The notes: a model not told the origin generated them from the letters alone. A DNA stretch of 64,000 nt from Rhodococcus pseudokoreensis (GCF_017068395.1 NZ_CP070619.1:3286001-3350000); one strand, 5' to 3'; shown: positions 17,275 through 25,463, counted from the first letter of the stretch. Translations and numbers: made by a program.

Positions 17275-18300
17275 ATGACACCTTCCCACGACCAAGCCCG
17301 AGGCACCATGCGCGCTTGGGTCATGCAGGAACCGGGCGAACCGGTCGAGGCGATGCGGATCGACGAGATACCCATTCCTGAACCCGGGCCCGGGCAAGTA
17401 CTGATCAGGGTGGCGGCTATCGGAATCAGCTATGGCGACCTGCTCTTGAGCCGCGGGGAGTACCAGGACGGCGCCGTGTTTCCCTTCACGCCGGGACAGG
17501 AGGTGGTTGGCGAAGTCGTGGCGGCTCATCGCAATACGACCACCCCGGTCGGCACGCGGGTCATCGCCTTGCGGAGCGGCGGGCTCGCAGAGTTCTGCGT
17601 AGCCGACGAAGCCGGGGTCTTCCCCGCCGGAGAAACCCTGACCGACGCCGATGCCGCGGGATTCCCCATTGCCTTCCACACCGCCTGGTTCGCCCTGCAT
17701 CGCCGCGCCATGGTCCAACCCGGAGAGACGGTTGTCGTGCATGCCGCTGCAGGCGGAATAGGCTCGGCCTGTGTCCAACTCGGCGTCGCGGCAGGGGCGC
17801 GGGTAATCGCGGTCGCAGGCGGTGAGACCAAGGTTGCGCTGTGCCGCAAGCTCGGAGCGCATGTCGTGGTCGACCGTCTGGTCGAGGACTTCGGCGAAAT
17901 CGTCCGACTGGAGACGGACGGGCGCGGCGCCGATGTCATCATCGACCCGGTGAATGGTGACGTCTTCGACCAGTCGCGGCGAGTGATCGCTTCGGAGGGG
18001 CGGCTCGTCGTCGCCGGCTTCGTGGCCAACCGCATCGCCGAGATGCGGACCAACCATGTGCTGCTCAAGAACTACTCGGTTACCGGCGTGAATCTGTCGT
18101 ACTACTACGACAACAGCAGCGCAATCGAGCTTGTCCGGGCGGCACACGCCGAGCTCCTCGAACTCCATCGGCGGGGCGCCATCGTGTCGCTGGTTCAGCG
18201 GGAAATTCCTTTCGAGGAAGCCGCCCAAGCGATTTCCGACATCCGGACGACCTCCACGTGGGGACGTACGATTGTGCGGCCCCCCACCCCGCGCCCGTAA
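17275..18300 (+). CDS. Zinc-independent MDR-family quinone/enoyl reductase-like protein
   Basis: 341 residues, medium-chain dehydrogenase/reductase of the NADPH:quinone oxidoreductase type. The N-terminal GroES-like domain has PEPGPGQVLIRVAAIGISYG and PFTPGQEVVGEVV; the NADPH motif is HAAAGGIGSACVQLG, followed by RGADVIIDPVNGD. Zinc ligands of alcohol dehydrogenases are absent. Family members reduce quinones or the double bond of enoyl-CoA and enones. It lies 106 bases after molybdopterin oxidoreductase 2 on the same strand with a good AGGAGGAAG site, so it is probably co-transcribed. A lone half-site resembling operator A is present at about 17218. Confidence 0.85.
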   Translation: MTPSHDQARGTMRAWVMQEPGEPVEAMRIDEIPIPEPGPGQVLIRVAAIGISYGDLLLSRGEYQDGAVFPFTPGQEVVGEVVAAHRNTTTPVGTRVIALRSGGLAEFCVADEAGVFPAGETLTDADAAGFPIAFHTAWFALHRRAMVQPGETVVVHAAAGGIGSACVQLGVAAGARVIAVAGGETKVALCRKLGAHVVVDRLVEDFGEIVRLETDGRGADVIIDPVNGDVFDQSRRVIASEGRLVVAGFVANRIAEMRTNHVLLKNYSVTGVNLSYYYDNSSAIELVRAAHAELLELHRRGAIVSLVQREIPFEEAAQAISDIRTTSTWGRTIVRPPTPRP

Positions 18301-18311
18301 TCACCGGACAC

Positions 18312-18341
18312 ACGTCGGCGGCGGGGACCCGCCGCCGACGT
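18312..18341. terminator. Bidirectional hairpin terminator
   Basis: A perfect 14-bp GC-rich stem (18312-18325 with 18328-18341) and a two-base loop, between the convergent genes 17275-18300 and 18400-18834. There is no strong T-tract. Confidence 0.7.
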
Positions 18342-18399
18342 CACCGGGTAGTTCAGTGCATGGGCGAGGCAACGTCATCTCCGCCGCGGACGTCTGGTG

Positions 18400-18834
18400 T
18401 TACGGCGTCCCGGATCGTGCCCGGTCGTTGAACAAGATGTCGGTGGCCTTGATGTCCAGGTACTCGCGGAGTTCGACGATCTTGCCGTCCCGACACACGA
18501 ACACAAAGTGGTAGACGTTTCGGTAGACGTCGCCGTTCTTCAGTGCGGCTGTGCTCTCGGCCTCGACGGCGAGGCGATCGCCGTCAATCGTGAACGCGAC
18601 CGCCTTGATGTCGATCTTCCCGTCGGCCGAGAGCGCGAAGAATCTTTGCAACCTCCGAGCAAAGTCGCTTCCAGGCAGTGTGCCCGGCAGGTCGACCGCA
18701 CCGATCCAGTAGCTGCTGTCCTCGCTCATGCACGCGTCGAGCCCGTTGACATCGCCCTGGGTCATCGCCTGCAGGAACCGCTCGACGATCTCCTTGTTGG
18801 CCAGCTCTTGCGCGTCGTACTCACTTCTCGGCAT
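18400..18834 (-). CDS. SnoaL/NTF2-like protein, regulon A
   Basis: 144 residues from ATG 18834 (MPRSEYDAQELANKEIVERF), behind GAGGAG. The longer frame from 18930 starts inside an operator palindrome and was rejected. The fold is SnoaL-like: an N-terminal helix, CMSEDSSYWIGAVDLPGT, then strands NVYHFVFVCRDGKIVELREY with the typical final EYLD segment. It has its own copy of operator A about 90 bases upstream, so it belongs to the same regulon as the molybdoenzyme operons. It could be an isomerase, hydratase or binding protein. Confidence 0.8.
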   Translation of the reverse strand: MPRSEYDAQELANKEIVERFLQAMTQGDVNGLDACMSEDSSYWIGAVDLPGTLPGSDFARRLQRFFALSADGKIDIKAVAFTIDGDRLAVEAESTAALKNGDVYRNVYHFVFVCRDGKIVELREYLDIKATDILFNDRARSGTP

Positions 18835-18909
18835 GGTTCCGCTCTCCTCGGCAGTCGGGACGCCCGCAATCCCGATGGTCAGATCAGTCACATCGAGCCA
18901 ATCGAACCC

Positions 18910-18939
18910 ACCGTATGCGATAGTCGACATTCATGTCGA
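18910..18939 (-). promoter_or_regulatory. Operator A3 and promoter of the SnoaL-like gene
   Basis: A perfect inverted repeat TCGACATNNATGTCGA lies at 18924-18939. Leftward after eight bases comes TACGGT (18910-18915), a TANNNT -10 box. Transcription would start near 18903, giving a leader of about 70 bases before ATG 18834. Confidence 0.75.
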
Positions 18940-18984
18940 GTTCAGTCGGCGACGATCACCACGCGCCCACCGCACACTTCAGCG

Positions 18985-19725
18985 TTACTCGTCCCGAAGC
19001 CCCGTCGCCCGGACCCAGATATCGGTAATGGCGGCAACAGGATCATCCGGACGCCCCGCTACGTCTCCGCCGACAAACCACCAGTAACACGAGTTGGATG
19101 TCAGCGACACGAGCACCGAGGCCGTCGTGGTCGCATCGATCGAGGTGTCGGCAAGGCCGCGACGCTGCCACCGAGCGATAGTGGCAGCCACGCGCTCGAC
19201 ATTTGCCCGCCGGCTCTCCAAGCGCTGCCGATGCACCTCGGGATCCATCGTGGCGACCTGCTCGATCAATCCGTACATCCGAGCATGGGCCCGATACACC
19301 TCCACGTACCGGCGGTTCGAGTTCGTCAACGCTCCTATGGCGCCAACGTTCGCGTCCTCCGCACGAGTCGAGACTGCGCTGTCGATTTCGACACGCACCT
19401 GCGAGGAGAGCTCGCGGAACACATCACTCTTCGTCGAGAAGTACGTGTAGAAGGTCCCGCGGGACACACCGAGGCGGGTAACGATGTCCTCGATGCTGAC
19501 GTCCACGTAGCCACGCTCCTCGAAGAGAGCCCGAGCAGCCGCGAGGATCGCAGATCTTGTGTTCTTGCCGCGATGAGTGCCGCGCTCCTCGTGCGCATTT
19601 CGACGACTGGCTGCAGTGCCGGTCGGAACCCATCCTCCGCGGGTACGGGGCGGCGTCGCCTCGCCGCCGTCCGGTTCCCCGGGGCTCGGCCGGCGAGCCG
19701 ACTGGTCTCGAGGACTGGCTTTCAT
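18985..19725 (-). CDS. TetR-family regulator, candidate repressor of regulon A
   Basis: 246 residues from ATG 19725 (MKASPRDQ), chosen for the GGAGGG site eight bases upstream. An unusually long, Arg/Pro-rich N-terminal stretch of about 50 residues precedes the TetR helix-turn-helix (SIEDIVTRLGVSRGTFYTYF). The C-terminal ligand domain shows no recognisable subfamily. It lies among the genes that carry the TCGACATNNATGTCGA palindrome and is the only TetR gene in that block, so it is the obvious candidate to bind it (inference). Its own start has only a weak match to the palindrome (19732-19747), so strong autoregulation is not evident. Confidence 0.88.
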   Translation of the reverse strand: MKASPRDQSARRPSPGEPDGGEATPPRTRGGWVPTGTAASRRNAHEERGTHRGKNTRSAILAAARALFEERGYVDVSIEDIVTRLGVSRGTFYTYFSTKSDVFRELSSQVRVEIDSAVSTRAEDANVGAIGALTNSNRRYVEVYRAHARMYGLIEQVATMDPEVHRQRLESRRANVERVAATIARWQRRGLADTSIDATTTASVLVSLTSNSCYWWFVGGDVAGRPDDPVAAITDIWVRATGLRDE

Positions 19726-19980
19726 CGGTGACCCTCCATACATGTCAGCTGCGTTTTCAACGTGCACCGTCTTTGCAGACTAGACGCCCTGGAGACCTCT
19801 CACACGTTCGGCGCCGACCGCAGTCCACACGTCCGCCAAGTGTCGACAAAGACGCCACGAACAGAATCGTCAGGCGACGACGACGCGTCGTACCTGCTCG
19901 GCCCGACGGTGCCATGCGACCGCCTCGACCCCGTCAATTACAACTCCCGCCCCGCGTCCACTGCCGCACGAAGAAGGTAA

Positions 19981-20009
19981 TCGACATCCATGTCGATTTC
20001 GGTTACGCT
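19981..20009 (+). promoter_or_regulatory. Operator A4 and leaderless promoter of acyl-CoA dehydrogenase
   Basis: A perfect inverted repeat TCGACATNNATGTCGA at 19981-19996 is followed after seven bases by TACGCT (20004-20009), and six bases later by the GTG start at 20016. The -35 region is inside the palindrome. No ribosome site lies between promoter and start, so the message is probably leaderless. Confidence 0.8.
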
Positions 20010-20015
20010 TGCCCC

Positions 20016-21299
20016 GTGAACGGAGAACGCAAAGCTGGTACGGGCGCAGACGAACAACAGGGCTCCGATGCGGGCGCACTGAGGGCGGAAGTCCGCAGCT
20101 GGCTTGCGCAGAATTGGGACCCGGACATGGCGTTGATCGACTGGCGACGACTGCTGATCGACGAGGGCTGGGGCGTTCCGTCGTATCCGCGTGAATGGCT
20201 CGGTCGCGGTCTACCCCGGTGGGCCGACGCGGTCGTCGCCGAGGAGATCGAGGCGGCTGGGGCCGTGGGCAACCCTCTCGGGGTCGGAGCCGGTCTTGCC
20301 GCCCCCACCATCCTCGCCCACGGCTCGGACGATCTGCGCACACGATTCCTCCGCCCCATCCTCACTGGCGAGCAGACGTGGTGTCAGCTGTTCAGTGAGC
20401 CAGGGGCGGGATCCGATCTCGCCGGCCTGGTCACCGGGGCTCACCTGGACGGCGACGAATGGGTGGTCTCCGGGCAGAAGGTGTGGAATACGAGCGCTGA
20501 TCACGCGGACTTCGGGCTACTGCTGGCGCGCACTGATACCTCGGTGCCAAAGCACCAAGGCCTCACCTACTTCGTACTCCCGATGCGGCAGCCCGGTGTC
20601 GAGGTACGTCCCCTGCGTCAGATGAACGGACACAGCTCGTTCAACGAGGTCTTCCTCTCCGAGGCGAGAATCCCGGTCGACCATGTTGTCGGCGAGGTGG
20701 GCGGGGGCTGGTCGGTTGCATCCACGACGCTGCAGTACGAGCGTCGATTCGGCGCCATGCGCCAGCACGACTTCGCCGGCCGCTCCGGGAAGGCCATTGA
20801 TGAGGCGAGGCGCGAAGCCAAGCGGCACGCCGAGACCTACAAGTGGTACCCGCAGCGAGCTGGCCGTGTCGACCTCGTGTTGGAACTCGCACGCAGCTTG
20901 GGCCAGGACCAGGACCCGATCCTCCGACAGGAGATTGCCAAACTGCTGTCCCTGCACCGGGCAAGCGCCTGGACCGCCGAGCGGGCGCGGATTGCGCTGA
21001 AGCGGGGGGCGCGACCGAGTGCAGAAGGATCGCTGGGCAAGCTGGCCAACAGCCAGATCGCTAGGCAGGCGGCCTCGGTGCACTCTCTCATCGCGGGCAC
21101 CCACTCGATGTTGACCGGTCCCGAAAGCCTCATGGGGGGTGTGATCGCGGAGGTGCTGGTGTCGACGCCCGCGCAGTCGATCGCAGGCGGAACCGACCAG
21201 ATCCAACGCAACATCGTGGGCGAGAAGATGCTGGGTCTTCCCAAAGAGCCGTCCGTCGAGACGGGACGCGCATTCCGCGACGTCCGCAGAAGCGGCTAG
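20016..21299 (+). CDS. Acyl-CoA dehydrogenase, alpha-like subunit
   Basis: 427 residues from GTG 20016 (MNGERKAGTGADE). The reading frame is open further left to 19557, but that part overlaps the operator and the TetR spacer. WCQLFSEPGAGSDLAGLVTG and GQKVWNTSADHADFGLLLAR match the alpha-like protein at 10984-12207; the C-terminus has GGTDQIQRNIVGEKMLGLPK. It has its own operator A4, so it is co-regulated with the nine-gene operon although separate from it. A natural partner is the beta-like subunit at 13603-14772 (inference). A strong hairpin follows nine bases after the stop. Confidence 0.88.
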   Translation: MNGERKAGTGADEQQGSDAGALRAEVRSWLAQNWDPDMALIDWRRLLIDEGWGVPSYPREWLGRGLPRWADAVVAEEIEAAGAVGNPLGVGAGLAAPTILAHGSDDLRTRFLRPILTGEQTWCQLFSEPGAGSDLAGLVTGAHLDGDEWVVSGQKVWNTSADHADFGLLLARTDTSVPKHQGLTYFVLPMRQPGVEVRPLRQMNGHSSFNEVFLSEARIPVDHVVGEVGGGWSVASTTLQYERRFGAMRQHDFAGRSGKAIDEARREAKRHAETYKWYPQRAGRVDLVLELARSLGQDQDPILRQEIAKLLSLHRASAWTAERARIALKRGARPSAEGSLGKLANSQIARQAASVHSLIAGTHSMLTGPESLMGGVIAEVLVSTPAQSIAGGTDQIQRNIVGEKMLGLPKEPSVETGRAFRDVRRSG

Positions 21300-21307
21300 A
21301 AGCGATT

Positions 21308-21359
21308 GCAACCGAGGGTTCGGGCAGCTGGTGCCCGGACCCTCGGTCTGTCTGTGTGC
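21308..21359 (+). terminator. Hairpin terminator, left copy of a repeat flanking whiB
   Basis: Stem CCGAGGGT / ACCCTCGG with an inner CGGGCA / TGCCCG stem, followed by TCTGTCTGTG. It shares 45 of 52 bases with 21727-21778. One stem pair differs as T-A here and C-G there, a compensatory change that supports a conserved RNA structure. Confidence 0.7.
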
Positions 21360-21403
21360 GGGGAGCACCCAACATGTATCAGCGAACAGGAGAGGAGAAG
21401 TAG

Positions 21404-21454
21404 ATGGCGGCCACTGAGCACACACTTCGCGGCGGCCAGGACGTCACGCGGTGA
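21404..21454 (+). CDS. Small leader ORF (16 residues) coupled to whiB
   Basis: ATG 21404 opens a 16-residue frame (MAATEHTLRGGQDVTR) behind AGGAGAGGAG. Its TGA overlaps the GTG start of the WhiB gene (GTGA). The ribosome site belongs to this frame, and none precedes the whiB GTG, so whiB translation may depend on it. The peptide resembles nothing known. Confidence 0.45.
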   Translation: MAATEHTLRGGQDVTR

Positions 21455-21750
21455 CAGACCTCGAATGGCAGCAGTTCGCACGCTGCAAGAACATAGGAGC
21501 CGACACCTTCTACCCGCCCGACAACGAGGAAATGGGCACCCGGCTACGCCGGGAGCGTGCCGCGAAACAAATCTGCGGCCCCTGCGTCGTAAGGATGCAA
21601 TGCCGAATGCACGCCCTGTTGGCCGCCGAGCGATACGGCGTATGGGGAGGGCTCACCGAATCGGAGCGTCGCCGCGTCAAGCGGCCCTACCGGTTCGAAC
21701 CGGATCTGGCAGCCACGACCGTGGGAGCAACCGAGGGCTCGGGCAGGTAA
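21451..21750 (+). CDS. WhiB-family iron-sulfur regulator
   Basis: 99 residues. The four WhiB cysteines are C12, C42, C45 and C51 (CGPCVVRMQC), followed by GVWGG (63-67) and a basic tail ESERRRVKRPYRF. WhiB proteins hold a 4Fe-4S cluster and act with the primary sigma factor or bind DNA, often as redox or nitric-oxide sensors. It starts at GTG overlapping a 16-residue ORF and ends inside the second flanking hairpin, which encodes its last six residues. No operator of either regulon lies in front of it. The target genes are unknown; proximity to Fe-S molybdoenzymes is suggestive only. Confidence 0.92.
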   Translation: MTDLEWQQFARCKNIGADTFYPPDNEEMGTRLRRERAAKQICGPCVVRMQCRMHALLAAERYGVWGGLTESERRRVKRPYRFEPDLAATTVGATEGSGR

Positions 21751-21778
21751 TTCCCGGGCCCTCGGTCTGTCTCTGTGC
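21727..21778 (+). terminator. Hairpin terminator, right copy, overlapping the whiB 3' end
   Basis: Stem CCGAGGGC / GCCCTCGG with an inner CGGG / CCCG stem, then TCTGTCTCTGTG. The left arm encodes the final codons and stop of whiB. It matches the left copy at 21308-21359 at 45 of 52 positions. Confidence 0.7.
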
Positions 21779-22022
21779 AATTCGCGACCTCGTGTGCAAA
21801 CTGCTGGATCCGGCCTATTCCGTCGAGGTTTGGGGATCCCAATAAGGGAACTACTGCTCCGCATCTTGCAGGGGTCTCCGTAGATCGACGCCGATTGGGA
21901 CGCCCGCCCGCCGATTCTGCGGCACTTGGCATTCCCGCTCGGCCATCGATCAAGTGCCACTCGTTGTCGGCGAGGCTGACGAGAGATTCATTTCGGGCGA
22001 TACTCAGCCGCTTGAGCTCCGG

Positions 22023-23504
22023 CTACTGACCTCCCGATGCGGCCGCCGGGAGATAGGTGGCGATTTCCGGGAAGAAGATCAGGAGAAGCGTCACCACGAG
22101 GGCCATCGGCATGAAGTACCAGGTCGAGTTGAACACGTCCGTCAGTCGGATGTTTACGCCCTGATTTACCTCAGGCTCCTTGGTGATCGAGTAGATAATG
22201 AAAGACAGAATTCCGACAGGCGGTGTCACGACCGCCAGTTCGCCCATGAAGACAGCGAAAACCCCATACCAGAGGAGATCGATGTCGAGTGTCACCAGCG
22301 TCGGCATCAGCACCGGAATCGTCAGCACCATCATCGGTAGCGGTTCCATGAAAGTTCCCAGCAGGACGTAGACCACCGTCATTGCGAGGAGGAAAGTCAC
22401 CCTGTTGAGATCCATGGACTCGACCCACTCAGCGAATCCAGTGCTGATGCCGGTCAACGAGTACATACGAGCAAGCGCCTCGACTCCGACCAGCATGAGG
22501 AAGATTGCACCAACGCTGCTGACGGCGATCGAAGAAGCCGATCCGACGGCCTTCCAGGGTGCATCGCGGCGCTTCAACCATAGAGCGACGATGACTGCGA
22601 GCAGCGCCGAAACGGCTCCCGCCTCGGTCGCGGTGAACGTACCGCTGAAAATTCCGAGCGCAATGGTCGCGATGATGAGCGGGACAGGCCAGACCCTCGC
22701 GAGGCTCACCAGACGTTCTCTCAGGCTGATCACTTCGGTGTTCTCGTCCTTCGGGGCCCACTTCCGGGCGAAAACCACGATCATGATCGTGAAAAGAACG
22801 GCGACCATGACTCCTGGAATGACTCCCGCGAGGAGTTGAGGACCGACGGGCACTTCCGCGATACCGGCAAAGATGACCAGCATGATGCTTGGGGGAATGA
22901 GTTGACCTGGAAGGCCGGCCACGATGACCGAGCCGATCGCGAGACGCTTATCGTAACCGGCTTTGAGCATTTCCGGAATTCCGATCCGCGCCAAGGCATA
23001 GGTAGTTCCCGCCGAGGAGCCGCTTACTGCCGCCAGACCGGCGCCGGCGACATTGGTCCCCACTGCGAGTCCACCGGGAACCCATCCGAGCCAACGCCGC
23101 GCCGCAATGTAGAGACTTTCGGTCAACCCGGCCTTCCACATGAGCAGTCCCATGAGGATGAACATAGGAATGGCGCTCAGCGTCCAGCTCGCCGCTTGGG
23201 TGTAAGGCAGCGTCGTGAGCGTTCCTTCAACGAGCGGAGTTCCTCGCAGCGCGTACATGCCGAGTAGTGAGGGAGCAATCATCGCAAACGCAACCGGCAC
23301 TCGAAGGAAAATGAGCGCCAGCATCAGCAGGCTCGCGAAGCCCCCCACTGCCGCGGGCTCGAGCGGTAGGAACAGCGCCACAACGCAGGAGGCGATGACT
23401 GCGCCGCAGATTGCAAACAGAATCCAGGACCCGCGGGTGTTGCTGTCCGTCGGAGACTCTCGAACGTCCGCTACATCCACGTCACTGAGCTGTTCAGTCG
23501 CCAT
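22023..23504 (-). CDS. TRAP transporter large permease (DctM-like)
   Basis: 493 residues with about twelve hydrophobic segments, the size and pattern of a DctM membrane subunit (AVSGSSAGTTYALARIGIPE and GLPGQLIPPSIMLVIFAG are family signatures). It imports a small organic anion with sodium or protons, together with the small permease and the periplasmic-type binding lipoprotein encoded just upstream (DctP-Q-M order). The gap to dctQ is three bases. An N-terminal cytoplasmic stretch of about 30 residues precedes the first membrane segment. Confidence 0.92.
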   Translation of the reverse strand: MATEQLSDVDVADVRESPTDSNTRGSWILFAICGAVIASCVVALFLPLEPAAVGGFASLLMLALIFLRVPVAFAMIAPSLLGMYALRGTPLVEGTLTTLPYTQAASWTLSAIPMFILMGLLMWKAGLTESLYIAARRWLGWVPGGLAVGTNVAGAGLAAVSGSSAGTTYALARIGIPEMLKAGYDKRLAIGSVIVAGLPGQLIPPSIMLVIFAGIAEVPVGPQLLAGVIPGVMVAVLFTIMIVVFARKWAPKDENTEVISLRERLVSLARVWPVPLIIATIALGIFSGTFTATEAGAVSALLAVIVALWLKRRDAPWKAVGSASSIAVSSVGAIFLMLVGVEALARMYSLTGISTGFAEWVESMDLNRVTFLLAMTVVYVLLGTFMEPLPMMVLTIPVLMPTLVTLDIDLLWYGVFAVFMGELAVVTPPVGILSFIIYSITKEPEVNQGVNIRLTDVFNSTWYFMPMALVVTLLLIFFPEIATYLPAAASGGQ

Positions 23505-23507
23505 GTG

Positions 23508-24068
23508 TCAATTAGTCCTATCGAAGTTGTGGTTGACATCGAGCTCGCTGAGGACGGCATCGGGACTGTCCGTTGCCGGCGCAATGGACTCGAGCCTGAC
23601 CAGCGCAGAGATCGACGCCCATGCGAACTGGACGGTCATGATCGAGAAGGCCAGGGTCGGAAGAAAATACGTAGGCCATGACGGAACCATCGTCACGCCT
23701 GCCGGGCGGCGGATTTCCATCGCCTTCATCGCCTCATGCCATCCGTAGCGCGCGAATCCGAAAGCGACGACCGCACAGAGGGCGAAAGTGGCCGCTGCGA
23801 CAAAACGCTTAGCTTGATGGGGCAACTTCTCGAAAAGTAGGTCGGCCGCAATGTGCTGCCCGCGGTGTTGGGCTGCAACGAAGCCGAGGAACACCAAGAT
23901 CGGCATGTACCAGTACTGGACGATCTCGAGAGTGTTCGGGAGGGAGTCGTTGAAGAAGGTGCGGAGCAACGCATTCGCCGAAATATGGAGCATCATCGTA
24001 AAAGTCACGGCTACTGCCGGTACTTCGATCAGCAGCTGGATGAGCCTCGACGTGGAAATTCGAGTCAT
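23508..24068 (-). CDS. TRAP transporter small permease (DctQ-like)
   Basis: 186 residues from ATG 24068 (MTRISTSRLIQLL), preceded by GAAGGA; ATG 24104 is an alternative, and the frame open to 24173 overlaps dctP. There are four hydrophobic helices with the DctQ pattern (NALLRTFFNDSLPNTLEIVQ, PILVFLGFVAAQHRGQHIAA). It bridges the binding protein and the large permease. Confidence 0.88.
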   Translation of the reverse strand: MTRISTSRLIQLLIEVPAVAVTFTMMLHISANALLRTFFNDSLPNTLEIVQYWYMPILVFLGFVAAQHRGQHIAADLLFEKLPHQAKRFVAAATFALCAVVAFGFARYGWHEAMKAMEIRRPAGVTMVPSWPTYFLPTLAFSIMTVQFAWASISALVRLESIAPATDSPDAVLSELDVNHNFDRTN

Positions 24069-24129
24069 GAGGATCCTTCGGGAGGGTTCGAGGGAGCGGT
24101 CCATGGTGGTGGATCGCTCCCCCGCGGGG

Positions 24130-25401
24130 TCAATGTGGACGGTGTGGAAGATAGATGTCTTCCATGACAGCATCGACCCAAGGCCGGATTTCGAACTCTC
24201 TGCGGGCGAACCACTCCTTGAAATCCGTCAAGGCAACGTCCTCGGCGCCGGTAAGCTCGGCCGACCTGGCTAGCCAGGCCTCGGACATCTTCCGTGCACC
24301 CTCAATCGCGGCCCGAGGGTCGGCCAATGCTGTGTTCTCACTCAGCGCATCCAGCTGATCCGCCTTGATCCCGGCGAGCTTGTCTCGAGCGTCGTCGGAC
24401 CAGGAGGCGACGGTGCCCCCGAACTTCTCGATTTCGCCGACCAAATTGCTGGCGTCCGGCCAGTTCATGTTCTCGATACTGGACTCGAGAAAGACATCCA
24501 CGCGATCCCGCAGCAGCTGCCTGGCGACGAGCGGGAGCGAGTCCCACCGGCTCACGCTGAAGCCGAACGCCGCTGATGCTGGGGAGAATCCGACCTGCTC
24601 GTCGAGGACGATGTACTTCGCCACCTGAAGCAGTCCGCCGGTCTGGATGGCTGTCAAAGAAGTGACCGTGCAGTCGATGACCCCGCGTTGGAGCCCCTCG
24701 AAGACTTCCGCGAAACTGAGGGACACCGCGGTAGCTCCAAGTCGCTCGACCTGCTCGCGCTGGGCCGCCGAACTCACGGAGATCTGTGCTCCTTTCACAT
24801 CGTTCAGGCTCACCCTCTTGTCCTTGCAGACCATTGCTGGTGGCCCGGTAACGAAGTATGGGGCCAGTGGCACGACGCCGGCGTTGCGGAACTCGGCCTC
24901 TATCTCGGGTGTCGAGAATGCGAGTTCGATCGGCGCAGAGTTCGCCTGCAGATTGCCCACAGCCAGGCCGGGACTTGCCACGGCTCCCGCCGAGTTAATC
25001 ACCGCGTTGTAGGCAGGGTACTCGGCAGGCTTGTAGACCGGGATCACGTTTGCGACGTCCAGGCGCCCGTCCACGAAGGCCTCGGCGGTCTCGTTGGGTG
25101 GCGCGATTGCGTTGGAATAGGAGATATCGAAGATGATCTTGCCCCCGGACCACTCGGTAACGGCCGCCAGGTAGTCCTCGGTCGGCTTACCACTCACCGA
25201 ACCTTTCGGCGCAAGAGTTTGGGCTGTGAGCGTGATCGGCCCTACCCCCTCGAACGCAGCTTGGTACTCCTCCTTGGTAGCTCCGAACTCGACACCGTCC
25301 CCGCCGGCGCCGCTCGACCCGCCCGAGATCTCGGCACATCCAGTCATCGCCATCGCCGTAGCCAACGCCAGGGCCGTGAAACCCGCACGCGTGGTGCGCA
25401 T
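24130..25401 (-). CDS. TRAP transporter solute-binding lipoprotein (DctP-like)
   Basis: 423 residues. The N-terminal signal ends at a lipobox-like AMTGC, so the mature protein is probably a membrane-anchored lipoprotein at C22. The DctP fold is visible: TEDYLAAVTEWSGGKIIFDI, GAQISVSSAAQREQVERLGA, SFAEVFEGLQRGVIDCTVTS. The ligand should be a carboxylate (family knowledge); the conserved carboxylate-binding arginine cannot be placed with certainty. It is first in the dctPQM operon, and a regulon B palindrome lies 47 bases upstream of the start, so uptake is probably induced with the catabolic genes. Confidence 0.9.
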   Translation of the reverse strand: MRTTRAGFTALALATAMAMTGCAEISGGSSGAGGDGVEFGATKEEYQAAFEGVGPITLTAQTLAPKGSVSGKPTEDYLAAVTEWSGGKIIFDISYSNAIAPPNETAEAFVDGRLDVANVIPVYKPAEYPAYNAVINSAGAVASPGLAVGNLQANSAPIELAFSTPEIEAEFRNAGVVPLAPYFVTGPPAMVCKDKRVSLNDVKGAQISVSSAAQREQVERLGATAVSLSFAEVFEGLQRGVIDCTVTSLTAIQTGGLLQVAKYIVLDEQVGFSPASAAFGFSVSRWDSLPLVARQLLRDRVDVFLESSIENMNWPDASNLVGEIEKFGGTVASWSDDARDKLAGIKADQLDALSENTALADPRAAIEGARKMSEAWLARSAELTGAEDVALTDFKEWFARREFEIRPWVDAVMEDIYLPHRPH

Positions 25402-25447
25402 CTTTACTCCCTCATCTCGAGTCTGGAATGCAATAGTCGAAGGAATT

Positions 25448-25463
25448 TATCGATCGTTCGACA
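25448..25463. promoter_or_regulatory. Operator B1 (regulon B palindrome)
   Basis: TATCGATCGTTCGACA, 14 of 16 matches to the consensus TATCGAACGTTCGATA. It lies 47 bases upstream of dctP. Confidence 0.6.

Noticed and set aside
19732..19747. Weak operator A-like sequence at the TetR start
   Set aside because: Only the right half-site resembles the consensus (about 10 of 16), and it overlaps the ribosome site; not enough to claim autoregulation.
19557..20015. N-terminal extension of the acyl-CoA dehydrogenase at 20016
   Set aside because: It crosses operator A4, the -10 box and the TetR start; family homology begins after GTG 20016.
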